Below are positions 21,403-32,223 of a stretch of DNA of 64,000 bases, piece by piece; position 1 is the first letter of the stretch; every line of letters starts with the position of its first letter. The DNA is from Pezicula radicicola (taxonomy: Eukaryota > Ascomycota > Leotiomycetes > Helotiales > Dermateaceae). The translations under genes were made by a program, and so were the position numbers. The notes beneath the pieces were generated by a model. The model was not told the origin of the DNA. It saw nothing but the letters and a program-made list of their open reading frames with translations, and did no database searches. The stretch covers positions 966,696 to 1,030,695 of the forward strand of contig PDUO01000014.1 in assembly GCA_003008705.1 (NCBI GenBank), read 5' to 3'.

Positions 21403-22767
21403 TTGTTAAATTAGCGATTACAAAAATTTTCTAAGAGGGTTAAAGCCCTTCCAGAACAATAGTGTGTACTCGTAGTGCTTACCCGCGCCCCCTACTTTGG
21501 CTTCGGTCATACTGAATTGGAGTGGTATTGTAGAACTTGTTTTGCTTTAAAATTCTTGTAATTCTGGATAACGAAAGGAAGGGCATTCTTAGGAAAGTTC
21601 TCCCGATCATTGTCATCATCTCAGTAATTGACTAGCTTGAATGCTTTTGAGTCGCTAGGGAAGTTGCGAGCACCAAGGTTGACGCCCGTGATCAACATCG
21701 ATGTCAACCTCTTTCTCGGATATGATGTGGTGGAATCTCAATTCTAGTTCAAACAGTATGATACTATGATTTAAAATAGATGCTTTGAAGTTGACGGTGT
21801 GAGGAAACTTCGCGGTAACGCGGCAGACGGGTAAAGGTGAGGAGAATGCTATCAAAGAGGCGGTCACACATTGAATCCTATATTTCGCTGGGGTATCTGA
21901 TGCTGGCAGCTTTGCTCTACGAATCCTTCCTCGGAGACACTTCCTTACAACGTATAATAAGCGGGAGCCAAGTTCTTTGCAGCAGCCTTGATTACTTGCA
22001 GCGCCATTTTTATGCTTAATGTTTTATAAACAAGCAAACAAGAGATCGAGGTAAAAAAATATAGTGATTCACTGCGTCAGTGAAATGAGTCTCGGAAAGT
22101 GCTTCGATAATAATTATTTTGGGGTTACGAATTAAAATTGATATAGTGGACATGAGTTACTAATATGGGGGCTTTAGAACTGCAAGGAGAAGAGGATGTT
22201 GTGCTCAGAGCAGACACCAACACTATTGCTAGGTTCTGGAGACCAAATTGAGCGTGAAAATTCACTAGTTTCGTTAACTACGAATGCATTATCGAGAAGT
22301 ATGAATCGCTTGATTGGAAGGGCGTTTTATGTGCTTTGACTGTACGTTTTGCTCAGTGATGTTTATCATGGGATTATGTATTCTGGTGCCCTTTACCAGG
22401 AAACCGATTGATTTTAGCTAGTGTTACTAAAATCATACCTTGTAATAATGGTAAAAAATCTACCCTACTCGGGTTTAGGACTTCATGAATTAGCCTATCA
22501 TAAATACAGCAATACGAAATACGAAAATGGTGGCTCCAAACTATCGCTTGTGCATTGTGATCCGCAACTCTCTCCAATCACTTCGCTTCGTTTCCCCTGA
22601 GATTTCACAGCCCCATTCTTGGCAGGGCTTTGTAGTCAAGCCGCATTATCTAATACGCGTATTTGGGCAGTCATACCGGCGTATTAGAGCTGTCTCTCCC
22701 AGATCTTCTTTTCTTTCCTTCGTACTTTCGTATCATAACTGCGTATTCAACAGTCCAGAGCAGTACA
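21403..22767. other. Intergenic and promoter of the Upc2-like regulator
   Basis: AT-rich around 22000-22450, no supported gene. The last 150 bases before 22768 contain a 10-bp inverted repeat, listed separately. Confidence 0.45.
22649..22688. promoter_or_regulatory. 10-bp inverted repeat in the promoter of the Upc2-like regulator
   Basis: TCTAATACGC at 22649-22658 and its exact reverse complement GCGTATTAGA at 22679-22688, with a 20-bp spacer. It ends 79 bases before the ATG of a zinc-cluster regulator. A dimeric factor could bind it; autoregulation is inference. Confidence 0.4.
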
Positions 22768-24103
22768 ATGACCCAAGTCCAGGACAGCAACAGCTCGGCT
22801 GGAAAGAAAGTCTGTCGAAGATCGCATCGGAAATCTAGAAATGGCTGTGATAATTGCAAGAAGAGGAAGATAAAGGTGAGTTCCTCGCTTCAAAACTCCT
22901 ACTCTTTACCTTCAAGTAATTATGGAAGCTAATGAGGAAAAGTGTAATGAGGAAAAGCCAAGATGCTATAACTGCACTAGACATGAGAATCATTGTAGTT
23001 TTGATACCAGCCCTCCATACTCTAAGTCGACGTCCGGATCCCCTAGTCAAAATGAACTATTCACACCACAATCTTCAGCAAACTCTATAGCTTCAACCGC
23101 AAGTCCATGTTTCAGTGGAGATATTCCAAATTCCTTCACCAACCCTGGAGAGCCATCACCATTCTTTGATTCGATTCTCGGCAGTCCTTATCCGTCGCTA
23201 AATATAATGGATCTTGAGCTTCTTCATAACTACAGCACTTCTACCTCTTATACCCTTTCCAGTATTCCAGCACTTCAACACTTTCTCCGAGTCAACGTTC
23301 CCCGAATTGGCTTCTCTCATCCTTTCGTCTTGCACAGTATTCTTGCAATATCCGCAGTCCATCTAGCCCATTTCAAACAAGGAGATTCTCGTTCACTTTA
23401 CGTAACCCAAGCACATTACCATTACGATATTGCCCTACGCATAGCAACGTCCTTGATTTCCGAAATCAACGAAGAAAATTGTGCAGCCCTTTATATCTTT
23501 GGCACAGTTTGTTCTCCAATCACATTAGGTATGGGAGCCAAGCCTGGGGATTTTCTAGTCTTCGGAGATAACGGCATCCCAGAATGGCTAGTATTATTCA
23601 GAGGAATGAGAGCAATTCTAGACTCGAACCCAGGTCTTCTCCAAAATAGTGAGCTGACTCCTATGTTCCAAATATCTATCCGACACATCAACCATCCAAC
23701 ACCAGATAATGAACATCTTCGAGAGTTGGCAGACTTGATAAAGGAAACGGCAATAAATGATCCCGACTTTCAGCAATACATGACGGCTGTTGAAAAACTG
23801 TCGATGTCTTTTACGGCAAGCCCACTTGGTGGACCCAGAACAACACAACCTTCTCCGCAATTGGTCTTTGTTTGGCTGTATCGACTTTCGGATGATTTTG
23901 TTCTCTGTTTACAGCAGCGGAAACCTATTGCTTTGGTTATTCTAGCACACTTTTGTGTTCTGTTGCATGATCTTAGCTCCTTCTGGTGGCTGAAGGGTTG
24001 GGTGGATCATCTGATGAGAGAAATTTATGCGTCGGTGAATGAGGAATATCGGATCTGGATGAGGTGGCCTATGGAGGAAATCGGCTGGATTCCACCCGAG
24101 TAA
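22768..24103 (+). CDS. Zn(2)Cys(6) transcription factor, Upc2/sterol-uptake-control-like
   Basis: Exons 22768-22875 and 22943-24103, 422 residues. The zinc cluster spans the 67-nt intron: CDNCKKRKIK at the end of exon 1, then CNEEKPRCYNC and the last Cys in HCSFD, giving C-x2-C-x6-C-x6-C-x2-C spacing. The middle region (MDLELLHNYSTSTSYTL, then IGFSHPFVLHSILAISAVH) and the end (MRWPMEEIGWIPPE) match the Upc2/sterol-uptake-control group of fungal regulators. ATG 22768 is the first ATG in frame. Only a subset of this family senses sterols, so the actual target is unknown. A palindrome lies just upstream. Confidence 0.88.
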
Positions 24104-25945
24104 CATTTTATGTATTAGAGTATTATAAGGAGTACTGGTGTTCTGGTTAAAGGTCAGGTTTGTAATTATAAGCGGCCTTGAAATATGGGAGAATCAGATA
24201 TGAGGGACATGTCGCTATTGTTCGGCAAGTTATAGTTGTGGGTTGGTAAATAAGATCCTGACATGTACTCGTGCTTCGAGACTAGTTTCGAAGCCTTGTT
24301 TAAATATACTACTTGGAGATTATGTATGCTTAGAGGTTTAACCTAGACAAATGTTTATGATTTTCTTGCGCAAATATTGCTAACGGGCACAGAGCACTTC
24401 AATTCAAAATCATTATTGGCAACATATATCCTGTAGAAAACTCAAACAATGCTAAAACTCCGACATAGTTTAACAGTCACATGGAAGCATAATGTCTTTC
24501 TCTTCAGCGACTTACTTGATTTTTGTGGCTTACCTGATTTGAGTTACTCACCGGATCCAACTAACTTACGTCTAAAATAACTCACCCATTTCGGATAGCT
24601 TGCTACTTGCTTAATTTTAATATATGATCTAAAGCATACCGGTATGTGTGTGTTTTCTCTTCGTTACGTATCTTCTTTGCGATAATGAAGGGTATCATTA
24701 CCACTACAACCAAAGAAAGCTAAGCTATTTGTCATATTTTTTTTATATCTATTCTATTAGATTATGAATCGTCTAGGTGTCTGTTGCGGAAGCATATAGG
24801 TTAGAGTAGAGGGCATTGGAATTAATTGTATTAGGTATCTAGCTAAGTTCTCCTGAATCTACAGATAAACATTATTCCGGGCAATAGTTCCTCCAGTTAA
24901 CTGACACGTAGTCACGTTACCTGTCAGTTATTATGTGTTAGGTAACCCACATAGTAACTGCCAGAGCCTCAGCACAGCAATACTGAATCCTTATTCTAAC
25001 ATATTCTGTATTTAAGCTAGAAGGTCACCCTTTCTGTTATATACTGTTCTTTGGCCTTAGGTTGGTTGGGCTGACACCTTTATACATTGTACTAAGCGAG
25101 CCTCTCTCTCCTCTAAAATGCATTTTCTACACCACAAAATACTTTTATACCTCATACGGTAGTCAGTTACATATTGCTTACTATATCCTCAACAAAAATT
25201 CCGGTTTTGGTATAACGGCCTTTATCTTATTTCGATTATCTTGTAACTAGCAGCACCTAACTCTATATTCTATTACGTTAATGTAAAATTATTCATATAA
25301 TAAAATTATTTCATAGCATAACAGCTAAGTTAGAAATATGTCTAATCCTCTAGAGTACTATATTCGATTCACACAGTCATAAACCGAGCTAAAAGGCCTG
25401 CTAATCACAGGAGAAATGCTCTCTACTTTTTATATAGGAAAAACCTAGTCATAAAGCAACACTAAATTTAATAATAAAATCTGAACATTCCGAGAGGATA
25501 AATTCCTATATGATTCAAGGTCTTTCGGACACACGCTCTCTCTTTGTATATATGTTATATATATAGGCTACAAACCCTCCTACCCGAATATAGCAAGGCT
25601 AATTATTTGAATGCTAATGCATTTCAAACTATATTTAACTATATCCTTTGTATTAGGCCCACTTATATAACCAATTCATACAACTTAAATTCGTTGAAAG
25701 TTATCATTGATGCGTCATATCTTAAGCGAGGCAGAAAGTTCTTAAACTTGACTCGAAGAATTCTTCGGATTGATTTGAAAGCACTCGCTTATAGATGACA
25801 ATGCTCTATAACCTACTGATCCTAATATCATCACAATAAATTGATTACCTATGTTGCGTATTTGAAAACATGGATTCTCAGCCATAGGCACGGCCCTTTC
25901 TATAGTTAAAATCAGTGTACTCTCAACTAATCCTAGCAAACAAAA
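24104..25945. other. AT-rich gene-poor tract with dispersed repeat
   Basis: Very AT-rich from about 24600 to 25850 with many TA steps and stops in all frames, as expected for sequence altered by repeat-induced point mutation or decayed transposon DNA. Open frames at 25062-25250 and 25544-25798 encode biased peptides that match nothing I know. No gene called. Confidence 0.55.
24507..24568 (-). repeat. Dispersed repeat, copy 1
   Basis: The reverse complement of this stretch contains GAGTAACTCAAATCA followed by CCACAAAAATCAAGTA, closely similar to plus-strand 43696-43765. Both sit in AT-rich intergenic DNA about 19 kb apart, in opposite orientation. Confidence 0.6.
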
Positions 25946-27038
25946 TCACTCATCATATAGCACCAAGCAACGAGTCTCAATTGACCGGCGCCGCGGTACC
26001 TTCGCAGGCGCATTATGGTCCTCAAAAGCGCCGTGCGCCATACCCACGACGGCATTTGCCCCCCTTGGTGCTGAGTCGTAGTCGACAAATAGCAAGGCCT
26101 CGTCGGGGGCCAAGTTACTGACATAGTAGAAGCCAAAGTGCTGCTGGGGCCGCAAGGCAGTGAAGTGCGTCTTGTAATTGTTGAGTGTGTAGATGGGCAC
26201 AGTATCGCGACCGTACTGGATAGTGCGTGAGTCGACGAGGGCAAGTGGCCACTGCCGTACGACATCTCCAACGGGCCGCCACACGTTGACTATACCCCAA
26301 TGCTTGCCCATCCAGCGGGATGCTTCCTCATCGCCTAGAACGCGACGAAGATTGATCTCTGCTGTTTCGGCGTCGTTGTCCATATGGAAGTTGGCAAGTG
26401 GCTTTCCTGAGAACTTATAGGGGTCATGGAGGTTGGTATTCTATATCATAGTAAGTACGTGAGTACGAGAGAGAGGGAGAGAAACCTAGATGGTCATGTC
26501 TTACTATCTCAATCCGCCGATGGCGGAAGTTGTACGCGATTGCCTTGGCCGCACCTGTTCTCTCTTTGACTAGCTGTGCACACTCATCAAAGTAGGGTCC
26601 GCGGACAAAGGCCTCTACATCTTCCTTCTCGGGTTGGAGCAGCTTATCCTCAGATAGCTCTGTAGGGGCATAGACAAATTCAACGCCGTCAACACCTAGC
26701 GTTGTCCGTGGCTCAACATGCCGCAGGTCCGTGATGTCGACCACCTTTTCTAGGCTGGGACCGAAGTTGGTCTGATGCTCCTCGCCCTTCTTGAAGTTGA
26801 GGAAGGCTGGCTTTCCGTCCTTAGTGGGACCAAGGAAGCGGATGGTGCCTTTAGTCTTGGTGGGTGTTTTCCATGGAACGTGCTCGAAAGGTTTAGCTTT
26901 TATCCATGCCTCAGGAGTGCTGCTGCTGCTGGCAGGAGCATTCTCGATGGGAACCGTGGCCAGGCTTCGACTACTAACCGCACCTACACCTGCACGATAC
27001 GAGGTGGCCAACGATGGACGGATGGTCTTAGAAAGCAT
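25946..27038 (-). CDS. AsaB/CmcJ-NvfI-like oxygenase (hydroxylase/desaturase)
   Basis: Exons 27038-26505 and 26440-25946 with a 64-nt intron, 342 residues. The protein follows the fungal GA4-desaturase/CmcJ-NvfI group (AsaB, CTB9 and related), which hydroxylate or desaturate specialised metabolites. The conserved core is readable: TKGTIRFLGPTKDGKP near the start, IAYNFRHRRIEI before the intron, then DPYKFSGKPLANFHMDND with the conserved His-x-Asp, and VNVWRPVGDVVRQWPLALVD. The N-terminal 30 residues (MLSKTIRPSLATSYRAG...) are basic and hydroxylated, unlike most family members, and could be a mitochondrial presequence. GC content is clearly higher than in neighbouring genes outside the island. 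It is divergent from the MFS gene, 2 kb away. Confidence 0.88.
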
Positions 27039-29002
27039 GTTGAGTAGAGAGAGGATATACAATGAGAAGACAACGGCTAAGTTAAGGAGCAGTAGCTCCA
27101 CCTGTCAATGCCAGCTTTATAGACTAGGTACTCAAGAAAGATCCCAATCCCGGCAGACGTTTTCCCCCCTTCGCTCTTTCATAGCCATCTAGAGTTTTTC
27201 ATAGCCGCGGGGAGAGGGCAATAAGTCAGAGCGTATTGGATACTGTTCTATCAAGGCCCCTCAAGGCACCCTGATTACTAGCGGCTTCTGCATCTGAGAC
27301 TGGCTAGAGATAAGTGTCGGTTTCACATGCAGGAAAGGGGTTGTCTCCATGGAACTTATAATGCAGTAAGAACCGGAATCAGTATCCTCTACCGGCAGTT
27401 ACAACTTTATCAGGACGACGCAGCGTTCCATTGACGTCCTTCAAGGTATCATGATCATTAGCGACTTTTGCATATAGCACTCGCTACAGATACTATAAGT
27501 CATCAATTTCACATGTAGGAAAGACGTTGTCTTGTCAAACTTATACTAACTTATCTTCTAGTCTATGTTCTCCTTAAAAGTTTGTGTGAAATAGTAACTT
27601 TTCTAGTAGTTACAACCTCCTCCTTATACAGCTTTCTGCCACACTCACAGATCAGTAGGACGTGCATGACAAGATACATAGGTTCTTGAGAGGCGAAATT
27701 CTTCGGGCGTCGAATCCCTGTACGAAATGGCAGGAAACAGTGTAAGGGTTAGCCACTTTTGTCATCTCCGAATAAGCTATCTACAAGTTTTCTACTATCA
27801 GTAAGCACTAAAGTACCTGTATATCATACGCTTTTAGGAAACTAGAAGAAGCGTTGTGCAATACCTTGCATAAATGACAAATTTGTGTCCACTGCCAAGC
27901 AATTGCCAATCGTGTACCCCTGGCCTCTAGAATAATGGCAGTCTAAGCATCCCCCCCCCCTACCTCTAGTAATGAGTGTATCTGTTGAAAACGTTACGGC
28001 TAAATAAGCTATACTTGCTATAGTATTCGGTTCAAAAGCATAGGTCTTCTTTAGGTGCTAAGCGAGAGGGAGAATCGGTAACTTGTATAAACTATTATAC
28101 AAGTCTACAGTTTAGAGCACCAGGAGGGCTGCCTACCAAAAAGGGTCAGCTTTAACGTTTCTATTGGGCGGATACACTACTAGAGGTAGTGGAGGGAATG
28201 CCGGGCCCACCATTATTCTGGAGGTTTGGGGTACGAAGTATAGGATTACGGAGTAAAACCCCACCCCCCCCACGTTCAACTTCTTTAGCAATCCGGCTCG
28301 GCCCGTTTTTAATTCATTTACGTGCAATGCCAATGCACTAACGCCCGGAGCACCATCCGTAAACAATTACCGGCCCCAACAACACAACGCTTTAATACCC
28401 GACTACAACCACACTACCTACCACCAATATCCAAAATTACCAGAGAAATGGCAGCGCTACAAAAGGTCTAGTTAATTAAAGTAAAGAAATTCAGAATTTG
28501 ATATTACTTTTGACAAATCTTACCGCTGTTTTCTGGTTGCTTTTGTGACCCAAAAATTTACAGTACCTGAATTACCATTATGGATGGAGATAGGATATCT
28601 CCAACCCCCATGTCTCTAATGTCTAATTCAAGGAATTATGTGGGCCATATGCAGCAAAGATAATGCACGCTTATCCACGATGCAGGGATTCGTAAGATAT
28701 CCAATCCCATCTCTAAAGATATGCATATCCAAAGATATCCAAAGGCTAAGTAAAGCATGCCGTTCTTTGTTTGTTACTAATGGCAGTCAGCATTTCCGAG
28801 CTAAATCCAGAAAGCATCCGGAATTCGTTAACCCGATTCTTGAGGGGGAGAAGGCGGAAGATTTCCGTTACTGTATCTCCTTGGTGTTAAAATCCTCGCC
28901 CAAGGCCCAACTAATGATAAGTCCTGCCTAAAATCTGTTTGTTCCTTAATCAACTGGAGGAGTTCTCTTCAAGTTCGTATTAGCCATTCCCTTTTTCTAA
29001 TC
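27039..29002. other. Intergenic region within the island
   Basis: Contains the divergent promoters of the oxygenase and the MFS gene. Two similar segments, near 27240-27350 and 27420-27535, share phrases such as CTGATTACTAGCG / ATGATCATTAGCG and TTTCACATG(C/T)AGGAAAG, so a degenerate direct duplication of about 100 bp is likely. No gene seen. Confidence 0.5.
27240..27545 (+). repeat. Degenerate direct duplication upstream of the AsaB-like gene
   Basis: Two units of roughly 110 bases share, in the same order, a CAAGGxxxCxTGATxAxTAGCG phrase, TTxTGCAT, TTTCACATGxAGGAAAG and a following GTTGTCT. They begin near 27256 and 27442. This is visual matching, not an alignment score. Confidence 0.45.
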
Positions 29003-30943
29003 ATGTCGCAACAGCCAGTCATAGTTGAAAGCAACCCTGCCACAGATGTAGAAGAAATGTCACAGCCACCAGATGCATCTGACTTTTCGGAGAAGAACGA
29101 TGTCGAGGCCGCGCCTCATCGCAAGGGCGTCCAAGAGACAGAAATGCAACCGCTGTATTCCATCTATACACAGCAGCAAAAGAACTTCATCGTCTTTATG
29201 TCTGGTCTAGGGGGCTTCTTCTCGCCCCTGTCTGCCAATACTTACCTTCCAAGCATTCCAAGTCTGGCCAGTTTCCTCAACGTGTCTCCGTCATTGATGA
29301 ACCTCACTGTGACTGCGTTCCTGATTTTCCAGGGCCTAGCTCCGTCTTTCTATGGGGACCTCGCCGACATTATGGGCCGCCGTCCAGCATATCTAATCTC
29401 TTTCATCATTTATATCGCAGCGAACATTGGCCTAGCGACACAGTCTTCGTATCCAGCACTTTTTGTCCTTCGATGCCTCCAGGTATGTGATATCGTCGCA
29501 ATCACGTGCCAAAATTTGGAACTAACATGACAGCAGAGTTCGGGCTCTGGTGGTACGTATGCGTTGAATAGCGGAGTTATTGCTGATATATCAACGACAG
29601 CCGAGCGAGGCAAATATATGGGGGCTGCACAAAGCGGTATCATGGTATATACAAAGTCTCTGCACCTATTGCTCCATATCTAACATCTGTATAGCTCGGG
29701 CCTGCGATTGGTAGGAACCCGCTAGCGCATCAAGACAGCTTGATCTGCCATTGACAGGAACGCAGGACCTATTTTGGGAGGCCTTCTTGGCCAGTATTTG
29801 GGTTGGAGGTCCATTTTCTGGTAAAGCGCTTTTTCATACATTAGACTGGCCGTAATTAACTATTATGCAGGTTTCTCACAATCGTACGTATGGCACTAGC
29901 CGCTCGATGGATTCATCGCGATGTAGAGCTAACAGATCTAGTGTGGTGGTGTGTACCTCATAGTCTTTGCAATCGCCGTTCCAGAAACCGGCCGAAAAGT
30001 GGTCGGAAACGGTTCCATCCCTCCAACTGCGTGGTGGAGTCGTTCAGTGCTGAACGAGGTCGCTCGGCGAAGAGCAGCTCGAGAGAATGCGGCATCGGCA
30101 GTGATGGAACAAGGGCCAGCTCCTCCTCGTAGACTACGCTTCCCTAATCCGCTGAAGGTGTTGCTGATCATTGGAGAGAAGGACTGTGCGGTGATTCTGT
30201 TGTACAACGCCATCATCTATGCATCTTGGTACACTGTCACTGCCAATCTGTCAAACCTACTGGGGGGGATCTACCACCTCAACACAGTACAAGTCGGACT
30301 GTGTTACGTGTAAGCCATGGACAGACCTGTTTTTCGATGACATAGTGGAGCTGACCATTCCAGGCCTTTCGGAATCGGGGCAGCGCTTTCGATCTTAGCC
30401 AACGGATACATCCAAGACTGGAACTATGCGCGGGTTGCGCGCGCCAACGGCTTTACGGTTGACAAGAAGCGCGGGGATGACCTAGCCAAGTTCCCAATCG
30501 AGAGGGCTCGAATCGATATTGTGTGGCCGCTCATCTACGTGGGTGCCTCGGCGACCATCGGGTTTGGGTGGGCAGCCGAGACGGAAACGCATATTGCTGT
30601 GCTGCTAATTCTTACCTTCTTCATGGCGCTCTTCCTCACCGCTTGCTACAACAGCATGAATCTTCTGCTAGTTGACCTGTACCCCAACTCGCCGTCGACA
30701 GCGTCCGCGGCAAACAATTTGACTCGATGCCTGATGGCTGCCGGAGGCTCGGCGGTCATTGAGCCTATGATCCATACCATGGGGACAGGGTGGGCGTATA
30801 CTCTCGTCGGCTTGGTGAGCATTGCTCTGAGCCCGATGCTCTACGTCGTTACTAGATACGGGCCTCGGTGGAGAGAAGAACGAAGAGTCAGGCTAGCGGA
30901 TAAGAAAGCCAAGAAGCAGGCGGAAACAGCACGCAAGTGTTGA
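29003..30943 (+). CDS. MFS multidrug transporter (DHA1, Qdr-like)
   Basis: Seven exons: 29003-29482, 29537-29644, 29695-29710, 29766-29820, 29871-29883, 29942-30309, 30364-30943; 539 residues, frame closed. Exons 3 and 5 are only 16 and 13 nt. Proton-driven drug:H+ antiporter of the 12-TM type. Landmarks: a hydrophilic N-terminus of about 60 residues, first membrane helix at FIVFMSGLGGFFSPLSANTY, motif A GDLADIMGRRPAY, and motif C LGPAIGPILGG rebuilt across the micro-exons. A long cytoplasmic loop (about residues 230-280) follows VPETGRKVVGNGSIPP. The C-terminus is basic and lysine-rich. Located between a specialised-metabolism oxygenase and a hydroxyacid dehydrogenase, it may export their product; this is inference. 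GC-rich relative to neighbours outside the island. Confidence 0.92.
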
Positions 30944-31059
30944 GCTAACAAGTTGGACAGCCGCAGGGGAGAACAGTACTAGTAGATATAAGAAATTCCA
31001 TAGAATTCCATAGAGAGCTAGAACAAGTAGACGAATGCAAATAGCCAGTTGATCGCGGC

Positions 31060-32223
31060 TTACGCTATGCGATGCAGAGCCTCTTCGCCCTCAAGCCAGC
31101 GCTCCACGTTTTCCGCTGTTTCAGCGTACCAAGTGTTCATTAAGCCCTCATCTACGTATCCCATGTGTGGCGTTATAAGAAGGTATGAGCGCCCATCTTG
31201 ACCCCAGTAGTTGTCTCGTCTCCACGGGCTGCCTAGTGGCAATGGTTCAATGTCGAAAACGTCCAACGCAGCCCCCCTTATCCTACGATGCTCTAGAGTG
31301 TCGAGGAGCTCGGCCTGGTCAATCAGCGGAGCACGTGACGCATTGACAAGCAACGCGGAGCGCTTCATAAGCTGCAGCTCATTCGCGCCAACGATACCGC
31401 GCGAGCGGTGACTGAGCACATAGTGTATGCTCACGACATCGGCGCTGCTGAATAGATCCTCCTTGCTCACCACGCGGAAGGTCTTGTCACCCTGGATGCC
31501 CTCGTTCGGGGACAAGCCGACCTCGGCCGCCATCTGATCGGCCTTCTGTTGCGTTAGATTCTCACTCCAGCACACCACGCGCATACCCCAGGCAAGGTGT
31601 CCGATGCGCGCGACGGCAGCACCCAGCCGGCCCAGCCCTACGATGCCGAGAGTGAGGCCAGTCAAACCCATCGCAAGCCCGCTCTGCCACGTTTGCCTGG
31701 TCTTGAGCGCGGCATCGTCGACAGCAACGTTGCGGGCGAGAGCTAGAATCAAAGCCCACGTATGCTGCGTCGTGGGGTGCGCACCGCCTTTCCTGATATT
31801 TGGGCGCGGTGGACTGGAGGCTAGCTGGTCAGTACGACCAAGACCTGGAGCAGCAACAACAGTGATTCCCAACTCCTTTGCAGCCGCGAGGTCAAACGTT
31901 TCGAACTGGGTACCTGTGGCCAGCAGAAGCTTCAGGTTGGGCAGTTGGCGCAGCAGCGAACCCGGGAATGCGGTGCGTTCGCGTACGGTAGAGATGAGGG
32001 GAAAGGGCTGCAGTCGCTCAACCAGCCTGGCGACCTGGGCATCATTGACAGGGACAATGCTATCATTGAAGGTGGTGATTTGTAGCTGCTCGGACGGAAT
32101 ATGGGTGAAATGGGGTGCCGACGTGTTGAGGTAGTCGTCAATGATAGCGAGCGAGGGCCGTGATGAGATATGAGCCATGGTCCGTCGGGCGGGCAATGCT
32201 TTCAAGGTCCGGGCTGCCATCAT
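31060..32223 (-). CDS. D-isomer-specific 2-hydroxyacid dehydrogenase
   Basis: Intronless, 387 residues. NAD(P)-dependent interconversion of a D-2-hydroxyacid and a 2-oxo acid. The nucleotide-binding motif GIVGLGRLG is near residues 193-201, with the preceding helix TTQHTWALILALARN typical of the family. Catalytic residues are visible as Arg 296 in VNASRAPLID, Glu 325 in DIEPLPLG and His 352 in TPHMGY. The loop at about 127-150 is longer than usual. The start MMAARTLKALPARRTMAHISSRP is basic and could be an organellar presequence; an alternative ATG at residue 16 would remove it. Convergent with the MFS gene with 116 bases between stops. GC-rich like the other two island genes. Confidence 0.92.
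   Translation of the reverse strand: MMAARTLKALPARRTMAHISSRPSLAIIDDYLNTSAPHFTHIPSEQLQITTFNDSIVPVNDAQVARLVERLQPFPLISTVRERTAFPGSLLRQLPNLKLLLATGTQFETFDLAAAKELGITVVAAPGLGRTDQLASSPPRPNIRKGGAHPTTQHTWALILALARNVAVDDAALKTRQTWQSGLAMGLTGLTLGIVGLGRLGAAVARIGHLAWGMRVVCWSENLTQQKADQMAAEVGLSPNEGIQGDKTFRVVSKEDLFSSADVVSIHYVLSHRSRGIVGANELQLMKRSALLVNASRAPLIDQAELLDTLEHRRIRGAALDVFDIEPLPLGSPWRRDNYWGQDGRSYLLITPHMGYVDEGLMNTWYAETAENVERWLEGEEALHRIA

Noticed and set aside
25544..25798. 84-codon frame in the AT-rich tract, possible transposon piece
   Set aside because: No recognisable transposase or reverse-transcriptase motif; biased residue content fits AT-rich DNA.
31604..32134. 176-codon plus-strand frame
   Set aside because: Antisense shadow of the GC-rich hydroxyacid dehydrogenase gene, which has complete catalytic motifs.
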